Assembly (NCBI RefSeq): GCF_000276665.1
Contig: NW_004955417.1
Coordinates: 26,190,534 to 26,254,533, forward strand
DNA from: Chinchilla lanigera
Lineage: Eukaryota; Chordata; Mammalia; Rodentia; Chinchillidae
Direction: 5' to 3'
Length of the DNA stretch: 64,000 bases
In this document: in pieces, positions 1-12,106 of the stretch
Position numbering within the stretch: position 1 is the first letter of the stretch
How the letters are laid out: each line of letters starts with the position of its first letter
Program-made: the position numbers and the translations under genes
Notes under the pieces: model-generated
The model's input: the letters and a program-made list of their open reading frames with translations, nothing else
The model's database searches: none
Told to the model about the DNA's origin: nothing

Positions 1-1630
1 TCACAACCCAGGAGGACAGCTTTGGGTCCCTTTTCTTTAAATTTGGTGTTCTTTTTGGAACAGACGACCAGTCTCCTGTCCCTGAGAGTTCGCAGTGAAG
101 CTGTGGTCAGTGTGTTGATGACATTCAGCCCATTAACCGCAGGTGACTGCCTCCCCTGGGCAGGGACAAGGCTGTCACTCAGGTGGATGTGGGGTGCTTG
201 CTGTTCCCCGGTCCTGCTCTCACCTCTGGGGACAGTCTCTCATTGCATTCTCAGTGAAATGTGGAGTCAGAATTCCCTTTCTCTGATACAATCAACACAT
301 TCGAGTGTCAGGGAGGCTTCCAGTCTCAGTCATGCTTGAATTCCTCCCTTCACCTTTTCATTAAAAACAAAACCCAAACATTCTGTGGCCTTAAGGGACA
401 GTTCAGCACTTCTAAATATGTCTTTCTGATTCTGGCTTTATACTCAAGCATAGATTTTCTCAACCGAAATCTGAAATGTGGTTCCTTTTCTGGAGCCCCT
501 ACAGCATGAGAACAAAGAAAACTTTCAAGGAGTGGGACTAATTGCCAATGCCATGGAACAACTTTTTACTGCTGTGCTTCTGTCTGCGTAGCGAATAGAA
601 AGGTTGTTTGTGGGACTTGAGATATCATTTAGTTATTTAGTAAAATTTATTAGTTCAATATCCTTAAAAATATCTGGAATGTAATTACTGCCCTTTGCAA
701 TACTTTTAGTTCAAAACCCTGATTTTTAAAATCCTGGTTCCTTTTGACTCACATTTAGTTTAGGTTGTATCTTTTGGCTTTCTTTATTCCAAATTGGTTC
801 TGCAGTTGAGATAGCTTTTTTACACTTATAATTTTCAGATATGCTTTTATGAATGGAGGATTGAGGTGCTTTGGGAAATCTTGCAAAGTGTGCAGTGTTG
901 TTTTACCTAATCTTTTCCTCTCTCTGCTTGCCCGTTTAATTTCAGAGTCCAGTACGAAGGCAAAACCCCGCTGTGTCTGGGGAAGTTTTGTTTGAGTAGT
1001 TTTGATTAACAGAGAGGAGTAATTATTTCCGACTATCTATTCTTTTTATTTGATTACATACATCGGCCCTTGGGGTTATTATCTGCTGTTGACTCTGAGT
1101 TCACCCTGCTGAAATACACACGTCTGCTTCACTTTATAATTTTTCTCAGCCATGGTCTTGAGTCATATGTTACTCTTCTCATTATGGTTGGACACATATA
1201 TATTTAAATTTATTTTACGTTTCAGCCCTTGAATACTTAAAATGGAAGTAGAAGGAAAATGATGGGAAAATGCAATGTCTTAGAAAGGGAAAGTGAGGAG
1301 GAGTTGTAGGACACCCATAGCTAGATCAGGGCTTCAGAGAGCAAAGGGTTGGAATCATTTTATACTTTCAGAAGAAAAAATACAACAGTCAGAAATTATT
1401 TTTTCTTATTATAAGGAACATATATATTCGTTGCAGAAAAGATTTTAAAATACATCTAAAGTACGTATGTGTCTATAACTAAGACTTCTATTTTTACTGA
1501 AACATTCATAATTTGTTCCAAAATGTGTAGGCAGGCATAATTTTATGATTCACAAATGAGGTTATACTGTGTCTATTGTTTTTCCCCATTCTTTTCTTTC
1601 TGATTTTGTAAATTTTTAATTTTGACAAAT

Positions 1631-1632
<2 letters not shown>
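1..1632. other. unique AT-rich DNA, no gene seen
   Basis: No recognisable exon, SINE, LTR or RNA gene. Open frames near the left end (for example 22-339) have no familiar motif and are best read as chance. Weakly L1-like AT-rich text occurs around 1500-1620, but I cannot support a boundary. Confidence 0.5.

Positions 1633-1673
<41 letters not shown>
1633..1673. repeat. (TG)n microsatellite
   Basis: About 20 uninterrupted TG units. The array is probably polymorphic and alternating purine-pyrimidine DNA of this kind can adopt Z-form. No gene lies nearby. Confidence 0.97.
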
Positions 1674-1676
<3 letters not shown>

Positions 1677-1884
1677 ACTGTGGGGAAAACACTGATGTTA
1701 TTTTATATGCGCGCAGTGTGGAATGACTGAATTACACCAGTTAGCATTCCCCAACCACTCACCCCTCAGTTTACAGCTTTGCACCCCTAGACCAGACAAG
1801 CACTGTCCCCAGCCTCACCCCTGGCCACTGGAAACCACCATTTATATTCTCCTTCTGTGAGTTCAGTGGTTTAAATTGCCACAC

Positions 1885-2130
1885 ACTGGGAAATGTCTAT
1901 TCAAAATATCATGCCTACTCTTTAAATCAAGCAATTTGCTTTCTCTCTTTTGAGGTCCTTTTCTATTTTGGATCATTGAACCTTATTATTTGAAATATTT
2001 TTGCAGCTTTTTCCCCCCAGTCTGTCATTTCTCTAATCACTCTGTTGATTATTTCCCTCACTGTGCAGAAGTTTTTCCAGTGTGATATTTAGTTTTGCCT
2101 TTGTTGCCTGAGCTTTGGAGTTAAAAAAAA
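1885..2130 (-). mobile_element. L1 fragment, antisense
   Basis: The stretch containing 'actctgttgattatttccc', 'tgtgcagaagtttttccag' and 'ttgcctttgttgcctgagc' follows the order seen in antisense mammalian L1 ORF2 ('cactctgttgatt... gctgtgcagaagct... ttgcttttgttgcctgtgc'). It is a short, decayed, truncated copy with no intact frame. The family is secure; the boundaries are approximate. Confidence 0.75.
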
Positions 2131-3599
2131 AAACATAGGGCAGCCTCTGGTGATGTCCATGGGGCAGCTGATGTCAGAGAATGGAGCTGGGCTGAAATTG
2201 TGGGTCCCATCTGGAGGCATCATTGCCAAGATGGAAGCGCTCTGGCCGCAGACAGGCATGCGCAGGAGGGACGTGCAGAGAGAAGGGAAGGATGGGACGG
2301 GGAAGGAAGAGAGGAGGACCCAGATGCAGACCATGAGAAACTGTGGATGCAGCAATCAATGATCAGAGAATGGGAAGCCCGCCAAGAGAACTCAATAAAG
2401 ACAGAAACAAAACCGGGTAACACGCAGCTTAACAACAAGAGAAGAGGGAGAAACTGTCCAAATTATTGAATATTCCCCTGAAGGCTGAGGGATTAAACAT
2501 TTCTAGTGATGGGGGAAGAGTGAGGGGCTTGATGAGGTCTCATCATTAGTAAGTGGAGGAGAAGAAACCTAGATTTCAGCGTGAGGAGAAAGGTATAGAG
2601 GATGAAATCCAGAGAACGGAGCGGGGGCCGAGTCCATGAAGACGTGTTTCTCTGCACGGACGCTGGGTCACGTGAGGTGATCTTTTTCATTAAGTACAAA
2701 CACATGAACGTTTTAAATGACCCTGGGAAGCACTCAACAGCAACAGAGACTGGACTGAGGACACTGTCTGCGGGGACAATTAAACAACAGGAATGCAAGA
2801 CAGTGGAGGATAGTGCTAAGCCCACACGGAGGTCCCAGTCCTCAGACAAGGTGAGTGCAATGCTGCTCAGTGCAACCACAGAGCCGGACAGGATGGATTC
2901 ACACACTGTGTGCCATTTGGTAAGAAAAAGTTGAAAACAGAAAACTAATCTGTTTGTCTTATTTTCTGTATGAATTAGAAGCTAAATTATCTGATAGTGT
3001 AGAGAAAAGGGGTGCTTTCAAGGGGGTAGAGGTGATGTAAATAGTTGCAAAGGCTACTAAGGAGAAGGGAGTGGTGGCCTAGAGATCTCTTCAAAGTCAT
3101 TTTTTATGGCCACATAGTACTCTATTCTGTAGATGTAAAATAATTATTTCAGCAGTGCTTTGTGAGTGGATCACCAGACTGAGTTTGCTTAGCCATTATT
3201 AGCTGTTGCCATAGCTAGTACTAGCAAATTTATTTAAAATATGCATTAAGTGTACCACATGGAGGATCCAGTGAGAAGTAAGGCTTTTCTAAGTAAATGA
3301 TCCAAAAATTTGATAGACTAAGTGAGCTTATTGGCTCTGAAGTAAGGGAGAATGTGACATGTTCTAAGACAGGGGATGGAAAAAACTTGCTGTAGGAATA
3401 TAAAGGAATAAAACAATGGGTCTGTCCTGGAAGCTTTTTAGAGGTTTCATGAGTAAGGTCATTTGAAGAACACCCTGAAGAATGAACACTGCAATCAAGG
3501 AAGGAGTTCACAGAAGATCAATTCCACGGAGAGGTCAGCTTGAGCCAGTATATTCAAACCAAAATGCCCACACTATATTTAACCACAAGGAAAGACCTG
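2131..3599. other. unique DNA, purine-rich in part
   Basis: Purine-rich text (about 2260-2420) and several overlapping open frames on both strands, none with a recognisable domain. A short segment around 3098-3160 ('catagtactctattctgta') resembles antisense L1 but is too short to call. Nothing else seen. Confidence 0.4.
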
Positions 3600-3600
3600 G

Positions 3601-3980
3601 GGTCTTAGTGACTTTCTAGGCCCTGGGACACAATTTCCAACACCCACAACAGAAAGGAGAAGGGGTTTTACTCCGGCTCATAATATTTGGAGGTTTCAGT
3701 CCAGGTTGGTGGGCTGCAAGGCAGGAAGGCCTAGTGAAACAGCCTGGGTGGAGGGGAGATGCTCATGGCATGCCGGACAGGAAAGAGGGGGTGAGAGAGA
3801 GAGAGGAAGGAGGAGGGAGATAAACCCTTCCGGGTCATGCCCAGTGACCCACTACTTCTGAATGGACCCCCCTCTCAGCAGCAAGTCAGCTCTAAGCCAC
3901 CCACGATAGGTCACCTTCCCTAAGCCCCTCCAGTGAGCAGGCCTGGCCTCCGGGAGACCCTCTTGATCCCAACCATAACA
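3601..3980 (-). mobile_element. solo LTR, MaLR type (old copy)
   Basis: Read on the minus strand it begins 'tgttatggttgggatc' and ends '...aagtcactaagacc', the frame of the rodent MaLR LTRs elsewhere in this window, and includes the shared 'ggaggtttcagtcca' section. The flanks are 'cctgg' (3596-3600) and 'cctgt' (3981-3985), a 4/5 match to the 5-bp target duplication expected of ERVL/MaLR. More diverged than the copies at 9.6 and 47.3 kb, and it carries a GAGA-rich expansion (about 3790-3825). Confidence 0.65.
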
Positions 3981-4049
3981 CCTGTTGTTGGGGGTGGAGA
4001 ATATCTGAAAGGGAAAGGTGGGGATGAGGTTGGAGGAAGAGCTGCTGAG

Positions 4050-4690
4050 CTTAGAAGAGCCAGGTCCTTATTTGTTGGGTGAAGATGGTCACAGATTCTA
4101 TCCACAAAAGCATAGTTCCTTATTGGAAAAGAGAATGCCTGCCTGATAGGGAATGGCTACAGGACAAGAGATGGCAGCCTGCAGTAACCGAGTCCCAGCA
4201 CTTAGCTCCGACCCATCGGGGTCCCATGTGGCTTCTCACTGAAAGCAGGAAAACAAGGGGCAGATACTGGGAACGCGGGGTGCTCTAAAGCAGAAAAGCT
4301 TGGCTACAGCAACTAAGAAAAGCCACACACATCTTTTTGTTCTGTCTTCCTCTCTCATTTTCTTCCTCCTCAAAGTGAAAGCTGGTTGCTGACAACTGCT
4401 TTCCTCAATTTTGGAGATTTGTAACAGATAGTTTCCTGTCCAGCCCTGCACACGACTTCCTCTTACTCTTCCCGCAAGCGCGAGGGAAGCCCCAATCAAC
4501 TCCTAACGCGTCCCTGAGCCCGCCCTTCAAGCTCCGCCTCTAGCCAGAGTCCTCATAAACCCCCAGCCTCTTTTGTCTACCTAGAGGAGGCCTGTGCTGC
4601 AGGCAGTCCTCTCCTCTCCAGGTCGGGAGTAAAGGCCTTCTTCCCCCTTTGTTTCTTCTTCTGCACGGAAAACCTAACAGTAACCTTCAT
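4050..4690 (+). mobile_element. probable ERV1-type LTR (solo)
   Basis: The layout is LTR-like: a GC-rich U3-like stretch with 'ccaatcaac' (CCAAT type) near 4491, a TATA-like 'cataaac' at about 4553, a pyrimidine-rich R region, and 'agtaaagg' at about 4628 in the poly(A)-signal position, followed by a T/C-rich U5-like tail. This resembles gammaretrovirus-like (ERV1) LTRs, but I could not define terminal TG/CA or a target duplication. It could instead be a decayed promoter-like sequence. No retroviral coding region is adjacent. Confidence 0.4.
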
Positions 4691-6143
4691 AAACTTTTCA
4701 TTACTGATGGACACATGGGTACTAGACAAAATTCGTTTTGTAAAGTTGCTATCAGGAACCCTGATGCTATATTTCCAAGGTTCATAAGTTAAACCGTTTA
4801 GCTGGCCAGCCTTGCTTTCTTGTGTGAAGTCCTCCTTCCTGAGAGATGGTGTGTCCCAGTGATAAGGGGCGTGGTGATGTGTAGGAAGATGGCCAGGATC
4901 TGAATCAGTTAATCTTGCACTGGGGTGTACAACAGAAACTTAAAGACAGAACTAGGTCTGTCCTGAAGTTTCCCTCCCTCTTGCCTATGTCTACCTTCAG
5001 CAGTGACGTTTTGATGTCTTTTCGGAACCTAGCAGGTAGATGTGACATCTGCTATTTAGGCATGAAACCCCACATTGAGATCAACATTACTCTGGAGTCA
5101 GACCACTCCTGCCATTCTAGAGCATGGTGGGAGGATGCCTCCTGTCTTGGAACACACATTTGCATCCACAGGTTAACCCACAGAGCAGGTCATTCTGCAT
5201 TTTGAACTTTAATTCATTTCCCAGGGAAACAATATTTTGATGTTGCATTCGGTTTGACTTTTATTTCCATCAAATCAGACTGTAGGATGGTGTTTGAGAC
5301 TCTTTTCTTTCTTTGTGTTGAAAAGATACCATGTACCCTTTCTTTGAACAAAAAGGAAGCAGATTGGTGACGGTCAGAGAACAGCTTGCCAGGTAGCAAT
5401 TTGGAGGAACTAAAAATTATTCAACACTTCTGTGAAGCTTTTACAGCTCTGGCCTTAAAATCTGTATCACCCCAGGTCTGTCTGCTCTTTTGTTAGAGCC
5501 AAATATGTGCCTATAGTTAGACCCAATCAGCTCCCAAAGAGCACAGATTGTGTCTGTCTTACCCATCCATACAGCTCCCCAACCCGAGCTGAGTAAAGTT
5601 GACCTCCCCTTTGTTCCCATGGAAACCCAACAGGGAACAGGAAAGAGCGTCCAAAATGATCCCTCTTTCGGGGGCAGAATCCATTAGGCCTGGACATGTG
5701 ACCGTGGCCTCCTCCATACGGTGATTTAGAGTAATGAACCTCAGCCCTGCCTGGATCTGATTCATGCTCTTTAAAGGTAGTGAGAGAGCACTTTCTGAGA
5801 AACAGATTATCCTCAGCCTGTGCTCGTCAGCCAAGGCAAGCTTCTGTGTCTGACACGGGAAGAGGAAGCCCTGTCATCTGCTGTCATTTGAAAGCTGACA
5901 TCAGCTCAAGGCCCGCCTTGAGGAGGTGTGCGCAGTGACATCTCGGAGTTCCAGAGGCTCATTAGCTTCCTGCTGGAGTCACCCCTCTTCCCAATCCCAT
6001 CTCCATCCCTGCTCCTGGAGCCAAATGATGTGACATACAGAACAGGTGGGGTGGGAGTCGTGGATGAGGACAACAGGAAAGGCAAGAAAGTGACTCAAGT
6101 TATTTGAAGGCTTCCTTCTTCCCAAGTGGTCTGATGGGAAGCC
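4691..6143. other. unique DNA, no gene seen
   Basis: No repeat family recognised with confidence. Open frames at 4915-5205 (+) and 5559-5834 (-) lack motifs. The 5860-5960 section ('gctgacatcagctcaaggc') is repeat-free and could be regulatory, but nothing in the sequence proves it. Confidence 0.4.
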
Positions 6144-6210
6144 TACACACACACACGCATGCACACACACACACACACACTCACACTCTCACATACACAT
6201 ACTCACACAT
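6144..6210. repeat. (CA)n microsatellite, interrupted
   Basis: A CA run broken once by 'gcatg' (6157-6162), then trailing into degenerate 'tcacac/tcacat' units up to about 6210. Confidence 0.93.
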
Positions 6211-6256
6211 TTGAATCCCTACAACATTTTGAGGTAGGTACTGTTTTATCTTCAGG
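6209..6256 (-). mobile_element. MIR fragment (short)
   Basis: 'aatccctacaacattttgag' followed by 'gtaggtactgttttatcttc' matches the antisense MIR signature ('aatcctcacaacaaccctatgaggtaggtactattat'). Only about 45 bp is preserved. Confidence 0.6.
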
Positions 6257-6344
6257 AAGAGCTAGTCTATAACAATATGTTTGGTGTATGTACTTTTAAA
6301 GTCTTCACATTTGTCTATTTATGTGTGCACTTCTAGGAAGACAT

Positions 6345-6535
6345 GTATTACGCAAAGTTTCTAAGAATTGGAGTATGCACATATCACATGAAGTTTATAG
6401 TAATTGGATTATAGTAAGTTTATGAGAACTGTATTATACTGAGCATAGGTTATATGATGTTTATAAGAACTGGATATATATTATATGAAGTTTATAAGAA
6501 TTGGATTATGTGAAGTTTTTAAGAAATCTTTCTGC
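6345..6535. repeat. degenerate minisatellite, ~30-bp unit, about 6 copies
   Basis: The core 'gaagtttataagaattgga' recurs in drifting form: 'caaagtttctaagaattgga', 'gaagtttatagtaattgga', 'gtttatgagaactgta', 'gatgtttataagaactgga', 'gaagtttataagaattgga', 'gaagtttttaagaaatc'. Spacing is about 26-38 bp. No known family recognised; see findings. Confidence 0.8.
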
Positions 6536-6554
6536 TTGTTAAAAATGGCAATTT

Positions 6555-6745
6555 AGAGCTAGGTCTGGTGGTGCACAACTGTAATCTCAGCACTCTCAGA
6601 GGCTGCAGCGGGAGCGTTCCAAGTTCGAGCTTCACCTGGGCAATTTAGCAACTTAGTGAGAAGACTCTATCTCAAAATTTTAAGAACACATGGGTGTGGG
6701 GTATAGCTCTATATGAAGGCCTTATACTCCATCCACTGTACCATA
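6555..6745 (+). mobile_element. B1-dID composite SINE (old)
   Basis: The left part is B1-like ('ctggtggtgcacaactgtaa', 'agcactctcagaggctg'), lacks the internal duplication of the young B1 copies here, and ends 'gactctatctcaaaat'. It runs into a decayed ID-like right part ('gggtgtggggtatagctc'). This is the architecture of the rodent B1-dID/MEN class: a 7SL-derived head joined to a tRNA-derived tail. About 20% diverged by eye. Confidence 0.7.
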
Positions 6746-6983
6746 AAAAAGAAAAATAAAGCAAAAGTCACAACTTAATATTTTACCACAATGATATACC
6801 AAAGCATATTTGCCAGTCTTTTATTCTTGGTCATTTAGGTAGGAAAAGATGTATCATACACATCATCACTAATTAATTCACCCATGCTTCCTTTTTTGAT
6901 AGTTAATGATATGTGGTTCACATTTTTTGTCACTTTTACATGCAAATGACAATTTCTGTAGGAGAAGTTACTCGAATTGGACT

Positions 6984-7135
6984 TACTGGGGCTTACACCC
7001 AGGGCCTAGGTATATCTTTACTACTCTTTAAATTTTTTATTTGGAGACAGGGTCTTGCTAAGCTGTTATGTTGACCAGGCTCAGCTCAAACTCATCCCTC
7101 CTGGTGCAGCTCTCAGAGTGCTGGCTCTTTCATTC
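6984..7135 (-). mobile_element. B1-dID composite SINE (old, antisense)
   Basis: On the plus strand an ID-like antisense piece ('gcttacacccagggcctag') is followed by a T-rich linker and antisense B1 ('gagacagggtcttgctaag', 'tgaccaggctcagctcaaac', 'cagagtgctggctctttc'). Same composite class as 6555-6745. Confidence 0.7.
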
Positions 7136-9184
7136 CTAACCTCTGCCAACTGAATGGGCAAAAGCTAGCATCTCATTTTAGTTTGCAACTTCTGATTAGA
7201 GTTGTGAGGATTTTGATATTTTGTCCTGAGTTTATTGGTCAAGAAAAACAGAACTTAATTGCTACTGAAATCAGAAAAGTTACAGTGATTGTGTTAGCCA
7301 GGAAGTTTTTTTTGAAACAATTTGAAATCAAGAGAATTGATTAGAACTTTGCTTTAGTTGTTCATGGCATTTCAGGAATCTTTTTTTCCCTTCTGATCAC
7401 GCTGTGCATAATTACATAAAGACACAGCAGGAGACAGATAGTTGTGACAAAACAAACTTCTGAAGCCAAGTTGGAAAGGTATCAGATTTCATGTGCTAAT
7501 TGTTTTTGCAGCATTTACACACAGTTTGTACCTTGAGGTTGATAGGAGCCACCTTTTTTTACGGGTATCATAGAACTGTGCATCGGAAGGTTTGAAGAGA
7601 GAATTTATATTGAGTTGTCACATAAAACCTTTTTAATTTTTCCAGAACTGATAAATTGTATTTTCAGCTCGCCTTCGTTTCTTTGCTTCTGTGTCTTCAC
7701 ATCTTTTTCTTCTAATCATACAATGTGAGGGGTGTACAAAATTTGGACGCAGTGGTGTGCAATGGGAAAAAATGCTACGAGGGAGGAGACTCAGGTGTCA
7801 GGATTCATTCAGTAAATAAACAATTAAATTTTTACGGATGTAACCGCGTAACTACAAGTCTGATATTTTCCATCAAATGTCATGCGTAACAGAAGGCATC
7901 AGCAGGGAGATCAGACCTCCTATTGTCTGTCTACAGTTCTTGATTTTTACCTTAAAAGAGAAGAAGGAAAAGATCCTGAATTTGCATGTTCACCTTCAGC
8001 AGGCTGGCAATATATGGTTAATGTATCAGGCATCTAAATTTTAGATATGCCTTGAAATTTAGTTGAACATTAGAAACACACTCTGCTTTTTCCGTGTTTA
8101 ATGTTCTTGTCGTAACCAGCAGGTAGAATGGACTGCAGAAGCTAGCATGTTTCTGTGCCTCACATGTTTCGTTTCAGTTTTCCTAGTTCTTGGAGGAATT
8201 TCCCCACTCCTCAGGGTTCTGGTGGGGCTGTTGATCACAGCGTTTCTTTCGTCCCCCTTCCCTGCGCCCCAGGAAGCAGGCCACAGAAGCTAAGCATCGC
8301 AACAACCCTTCTTTCCTCACTCCCTTCCTCTCTAAATAACTTCCCAAACAAGGAGGCAGGAGCATTCCATGGTTTCTCTCTGACCAAAAGGTCCTTTTCA
8401 ATAACAGTTCTGAGGTCTTCTACAACTGTCAGGCCAAATTTGCTCTCCCTGGACGTGAGCCAGTGCTAAAGGGCTCCGCCCGGTGGGAAAGACAAGTTGG
8501 TAGGGTTGATTGTGACCTCCTGAAGCTCAGGAATCCTGGCTTCTTTAGAGCCAACGCAGTGCATCAACCCTGCTAGGCAGGTAGTAGATCCTCCTTGACC
8601 CTAGCCCACCTTTGCTGTCCTCTTTGCATCCACTCATTATCAGAGACGACCCTTGCATCTGTTGGCCCGATATGTCTAGTGGGCATCGCCTTTCCTTTTC
8701 TCTGTCCAGCCTTAGGAATCTGTCCTCTGTGCAGGAAGCTCCTCACTGAGGAGGCTCGGAAGGATACTACATAATCATTCCCCAGCCTCTTCTGCAGCTG
8801 AAAGGTGGGCGAGCATAAAGTGGGCATTTTATCATCATGTTCTTCCGCTTCAGGTTTTCCCAAAGGAACAGGGAGCACAAGGATGCATTTTTTAATTTTT
8901 GGTGGTGGTTGTGGTGGAATCAGGACTAAGATCATCCCTGTGCCACAGGGCAGTGAGCAGATGTGGGTTCCAGTGTCAGCCCAATGGTGCTGGCAGTGTA
9001 GACCACAGTGGAGTGTGGTAAGCAGCAACAATAGCTGTTTCCCGCTGGACTGCTTCTGTGGCATCGTTTAGGGGCTCATCCTTTGCTTTTTAGACTCAAC
9101 TCAGTCATTTATTGGTCTCAGAAGCCTGTGACTTTATCAACACCCTTTTACATTGAATTCTCTTTCCACCTAAATCCACCTGAA
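7136..9184. other. unique DNA, no gene seen
   Basis: Repeat-poor stretch with homopolymer-rich text around 7380 and 7555. The longest open frame is about 163 codons (8573-9064, minus strand) and has no recognisable domain, signal peptide or conserved motif. I see no supported exon. Confidence 0.4.
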
Positions 9185-9374
9185 CAGTGATTCTCAGCTG
9201 GACCTGATTTTGCCCCATGGGGAGATCTGGCAGAGTCTGAGGATGATCTTGGTTGTCACTGGGGAGCTGATATGGTGAGTAGAGACCAAGGACACTGCCC
9301 AGCACTCTGCAGAGCTCAGGGCTGCAAAGAATTGTACAGCCCAACATGTCACTTGTGCTGAAGCGAGAAACCTG
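9185..9374 (+). mobile_element. MER5A-like nonautonomous hAT element
   Basis: The full-length pattern of the ~189-bp MER5A consensus is visible in order: 'cagtgattctcagctgg', 'gattttgccccatgggga', 'atcttggttgtcactgggg', 'agagaccaaggacactgccc', 'gtacagcccaacatgtca', 'gcgagaaacctg'. This is an ancient eutherian hAT-Charlie derivative, immobile. I could not recognise the 8-bp target duplication. Confidence 0.85.
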
Positions 9375-9601
9375 AACTAGAGGCAGCTCGTGTGGCTCAG
9401 AACAGAGCCTCTCTAAAGCAAGTGATATTATTAACTAGGTTTTGTAATGAAGAAAGAGAGTGAATTAGGTTAAATAAATACTTCTAAATGAGTACTGAAG
9501 CTAACCTGGTTTTAAAAAGAGAGAGAGACAGACATTCATGTCTATATTTTCCTATCTCTTTTAAGGGAAACCATCAGTGACTTGTTTTAAAGTGAAGGGA
9601 T
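9375..9601. other. unique DNA flanking an LTR
   Basis: No feature beyond a short GA run at 9518-9530. The last five bases, 'gggat' (9597-9601), are the left target duplication of the LTR that follows. Confidence 0.6.
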
Positions 9602-10001
9602 GGTAGTAGTTACTTTTCTTGTTATTGAGACAAAAATACCACACACCCAAAATTAAAGGAGGAGAGGTTTATTTGGCTCACAGTTTGTGGAGGTTTCAGT
9701 TCATAGCTGGATGGCTCTAAGGCAGGGTGTCACGGCGGAGGGGCATTGCAGAGGAGAAGCAGTCCACAGCAAGCAGGCAGGCATAGAGCAAGCAAGGGAA
9801 CATGGCAGCTTCTCTCTGCCCCTTTTATATTCTATCCAGGCTACCGGGATTAGGGCAATGCCGAAACCATTCAGTGGACTGATTTAGTAATTACACACCC
9901 TTAATCCCAGCATCACACAATCTAGATCCAGCCTTCCCTGACAAAGCCCCATGCATGACTACGTGAAGATTTAGGGGGACATCAAGACAAGAGCTATAAC
10001 A
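9602..10001 (-). mobile_element. solo MaLR LTR with intact 5-bp TSD
   Basis: Antisense MaLR LTR: '...gtagttacttttcttg', 'ggtttatttggctcacag', 'ggaggtttcagttcatag', 'agagctataaca' (minus strand begins 'tgttatagctc'). It is bounded by identical 'gggat' repeats at 9597-9601 and 10002-10006, the 5-bp duplication typical of ERVL/MaLR integration. No internal region remains, so it is a solo LTR left by LTR-LTR recombination. Confidence 0.9.
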
Positions 10002-10006
10002 GGGAT

Positions 10007-11990
10007 TATCAGTGTCTTTTTTCAAAATTATTCAAAATTTTCTATGTGGTTATTAATTTACAACATCCTCATAACAATAGTTTTATCTACAGTGGAACCA
10101 GTCATATCAGGAAACAACGAGACAAGGAGAACAGTTAAGTCCACAGACACACACAGTAGGCATCTGTTGCCAGGACCTGGCCTTCTCAGTGTCAGCCTGG
10201 TGATGCATGCTGGAGCTTCAGGTCTCCAGAGCAGACAGGCAGGAAGAGGAGGCAAAAGCGAATCAACCACAAACGCGATCTTCAGCGCACGAGGACAGCC
10301 TGGAAGCCACGCCCGCGCTTGTTACAGTGGGTCTGAACACAGAATCACACGCACGTCTACGTCAGTCCTGAGGGTCGGGAAACTGAAGAAAGATCCAAGG
10401 GAATGGGGTGGTTGTGAGCCAAGCCTGCCTTCTTCAAGAGGTGACCGACCAGCCAGTGACAACACACAAGCACAAGCTACGGAACAACACACCATCGGAT
10501 CCCTCCTCCGTTCCTCTTCGTCCAGAGACATATAAGAAAGGGGAGTTTGGGGAGTGAAAGCTGATACTTTATAAAGCCACCACCAAGCAGCTTGTAGTTT
10601 TGGTCAAAAACACCAACAGTTTCCTTGAGTACAGTTCCTTTTATGCTGAAGGCTGGTTAACTAAAGGCAAGCTGTCTTCTCCACACGCCCAGCACGTGCC
10701 AGGAGGGCTCGCGCAGGACCACTTCTCATTCAGAAAGGGAGACACACAGGGTGCGTATGACTCCCAAGTCCATAGGGGGTCTGCAGTGCATCAGCCAGGT
10801 TGGAACCCTGGAGGAGGACTAAGCCCCTGGGGACAATTCCCCACAGCGTGCGGTTCTCCCTTCTGGGTCTTGTTTCCCCGCAAGAATCCTCTTTTATTCA
10901 TGAGAGGCATGAGAGGCAGGCGCGGTTCCTGGTTTGTAGTTTTCCCAGGTGTCATACCAGCCTCTGCATCCCCTTTGTATTTGTCCCTTTCAATGCAAGC
11001 TGGTGGTATTTCCACAGATTCATTTTTCTTACAAATGTTGGGACTGCCCTTGGGATGTTATTGGAGTTCACTTCACTAGACAAAGCCACCCCTATGAGTC
11101 TCTTTAAAATAACATCTGCAGTTCGCTAAGTTTCTGCTGAGTCTACTGTAGAATAGCAGGCAAATTCTTCTGAAGTCCTGTGTTTTACTGAAAGGGGTTG
11201 CCTCCAGTCCCTCTGAGGTCTTAATCAGACTCACGGAAAGGATACAGACAGCATCCTGTTGGGAATCCACTCAGGGCTTGGGGGATGAGACAGGTCTATC
11301 CTCAGAATAAAGCAGATTATGTTATCTCAGGTTGCGATCACACATAGCTTGGTTGGCTTAATTAGCCCCGCTCCTGCCAAAATCAAGAGTGTTCTCAAGT
11401 GGAAAGGAGAAATGCCTTCCTTGTTAGCACCCACCTCTCTCTGCTGAGTGTTGCTGTGTTCGCATGTCCAGGCATAGCTGCAAGCCCATTGAAACTCTAA
11501 AAATGAATAATGCATGATGTAGTGCTGTGTCCCAGGATTTGTTTTATTATCTAAATTTTGCATACTTTAATATGCCTCCCAAGAAGGTGTCTTGTTTATC
11601 AAGTATCACAAGAAAATGAGAGAGAAACAAAAACTACAGAGAGAAGATGATTTTGCCAAATTATTTCAATGCTTTGGTACATGAATTTGAATTAATAAGT
11701 GAATCTATTTTGGTATAAATTATATTTAGAGAACAATCTGTTTCTCTCTGTCCAACTAAATAAATATTGGACATTAGTGTGAAATAGCACCAGATTATTA
11801 ACTACTGAGGATGCCTACACTGTATGGTGTGCACTTGCTTAAAAATCTAATAAGTAAGCAGCAAAACAATGGGAAAGGTATTATGAACTTGGTCCTGTGA
11901 ATTATATGCATTGCAAATCTGGCCTAGGTTACATCGGAGCAAAGACACTACTCAAAATGTCACCTTAGGGAACCATTTGGTGAGGACTAA
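10007..11990. other. unique DNA, moderately GC-rich, no gene seen
   Basis: Several open frames of 100-163 codons (10044-10535 and 10600-11079 on plus) have biased composition and no recognisable domain; I treat them as chance. No SINE or LTR recognised. Confidence 0.4.
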
Positions 11991-11997
11991 ATATGTG

Positions 11998-12106
11998 TGT
12001 CTGCACAATATTCATAACCCCCATGTCAATAGTGGTATTAAAAGGGGGGCCTTTTTGTAGGTACTGAGGCTACAGTCCCCATGATGGAATTAGTGCCCTC
12101 ATAAAC
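11998..12106 (+). mobile_element. old MaLR LTR fragment (MST/MLT1 type)
   Basis: 'ataacccccatgtcaatag', 'ggtattaaaaggggggcct', 'gatggaattagtgccctc', 'ataaa' follow the LTR signature 'ggtattaggaggtggggcctttgggaggtgatt... gattagtgcccttataaa'. Interrupted on the right by the L1 fragment starting at about 12107. Confidence 0.6.

Noticed and set aside
8573..9064. 163-codon minus frame
   Set aside because: No domain, no conserved motif; overlapped by a comparable plus-strand frame.
10044..10535. 163-codon plus frame
   Set aside because: Biased Ser/Arg-rich translation, no domain, no splice context.
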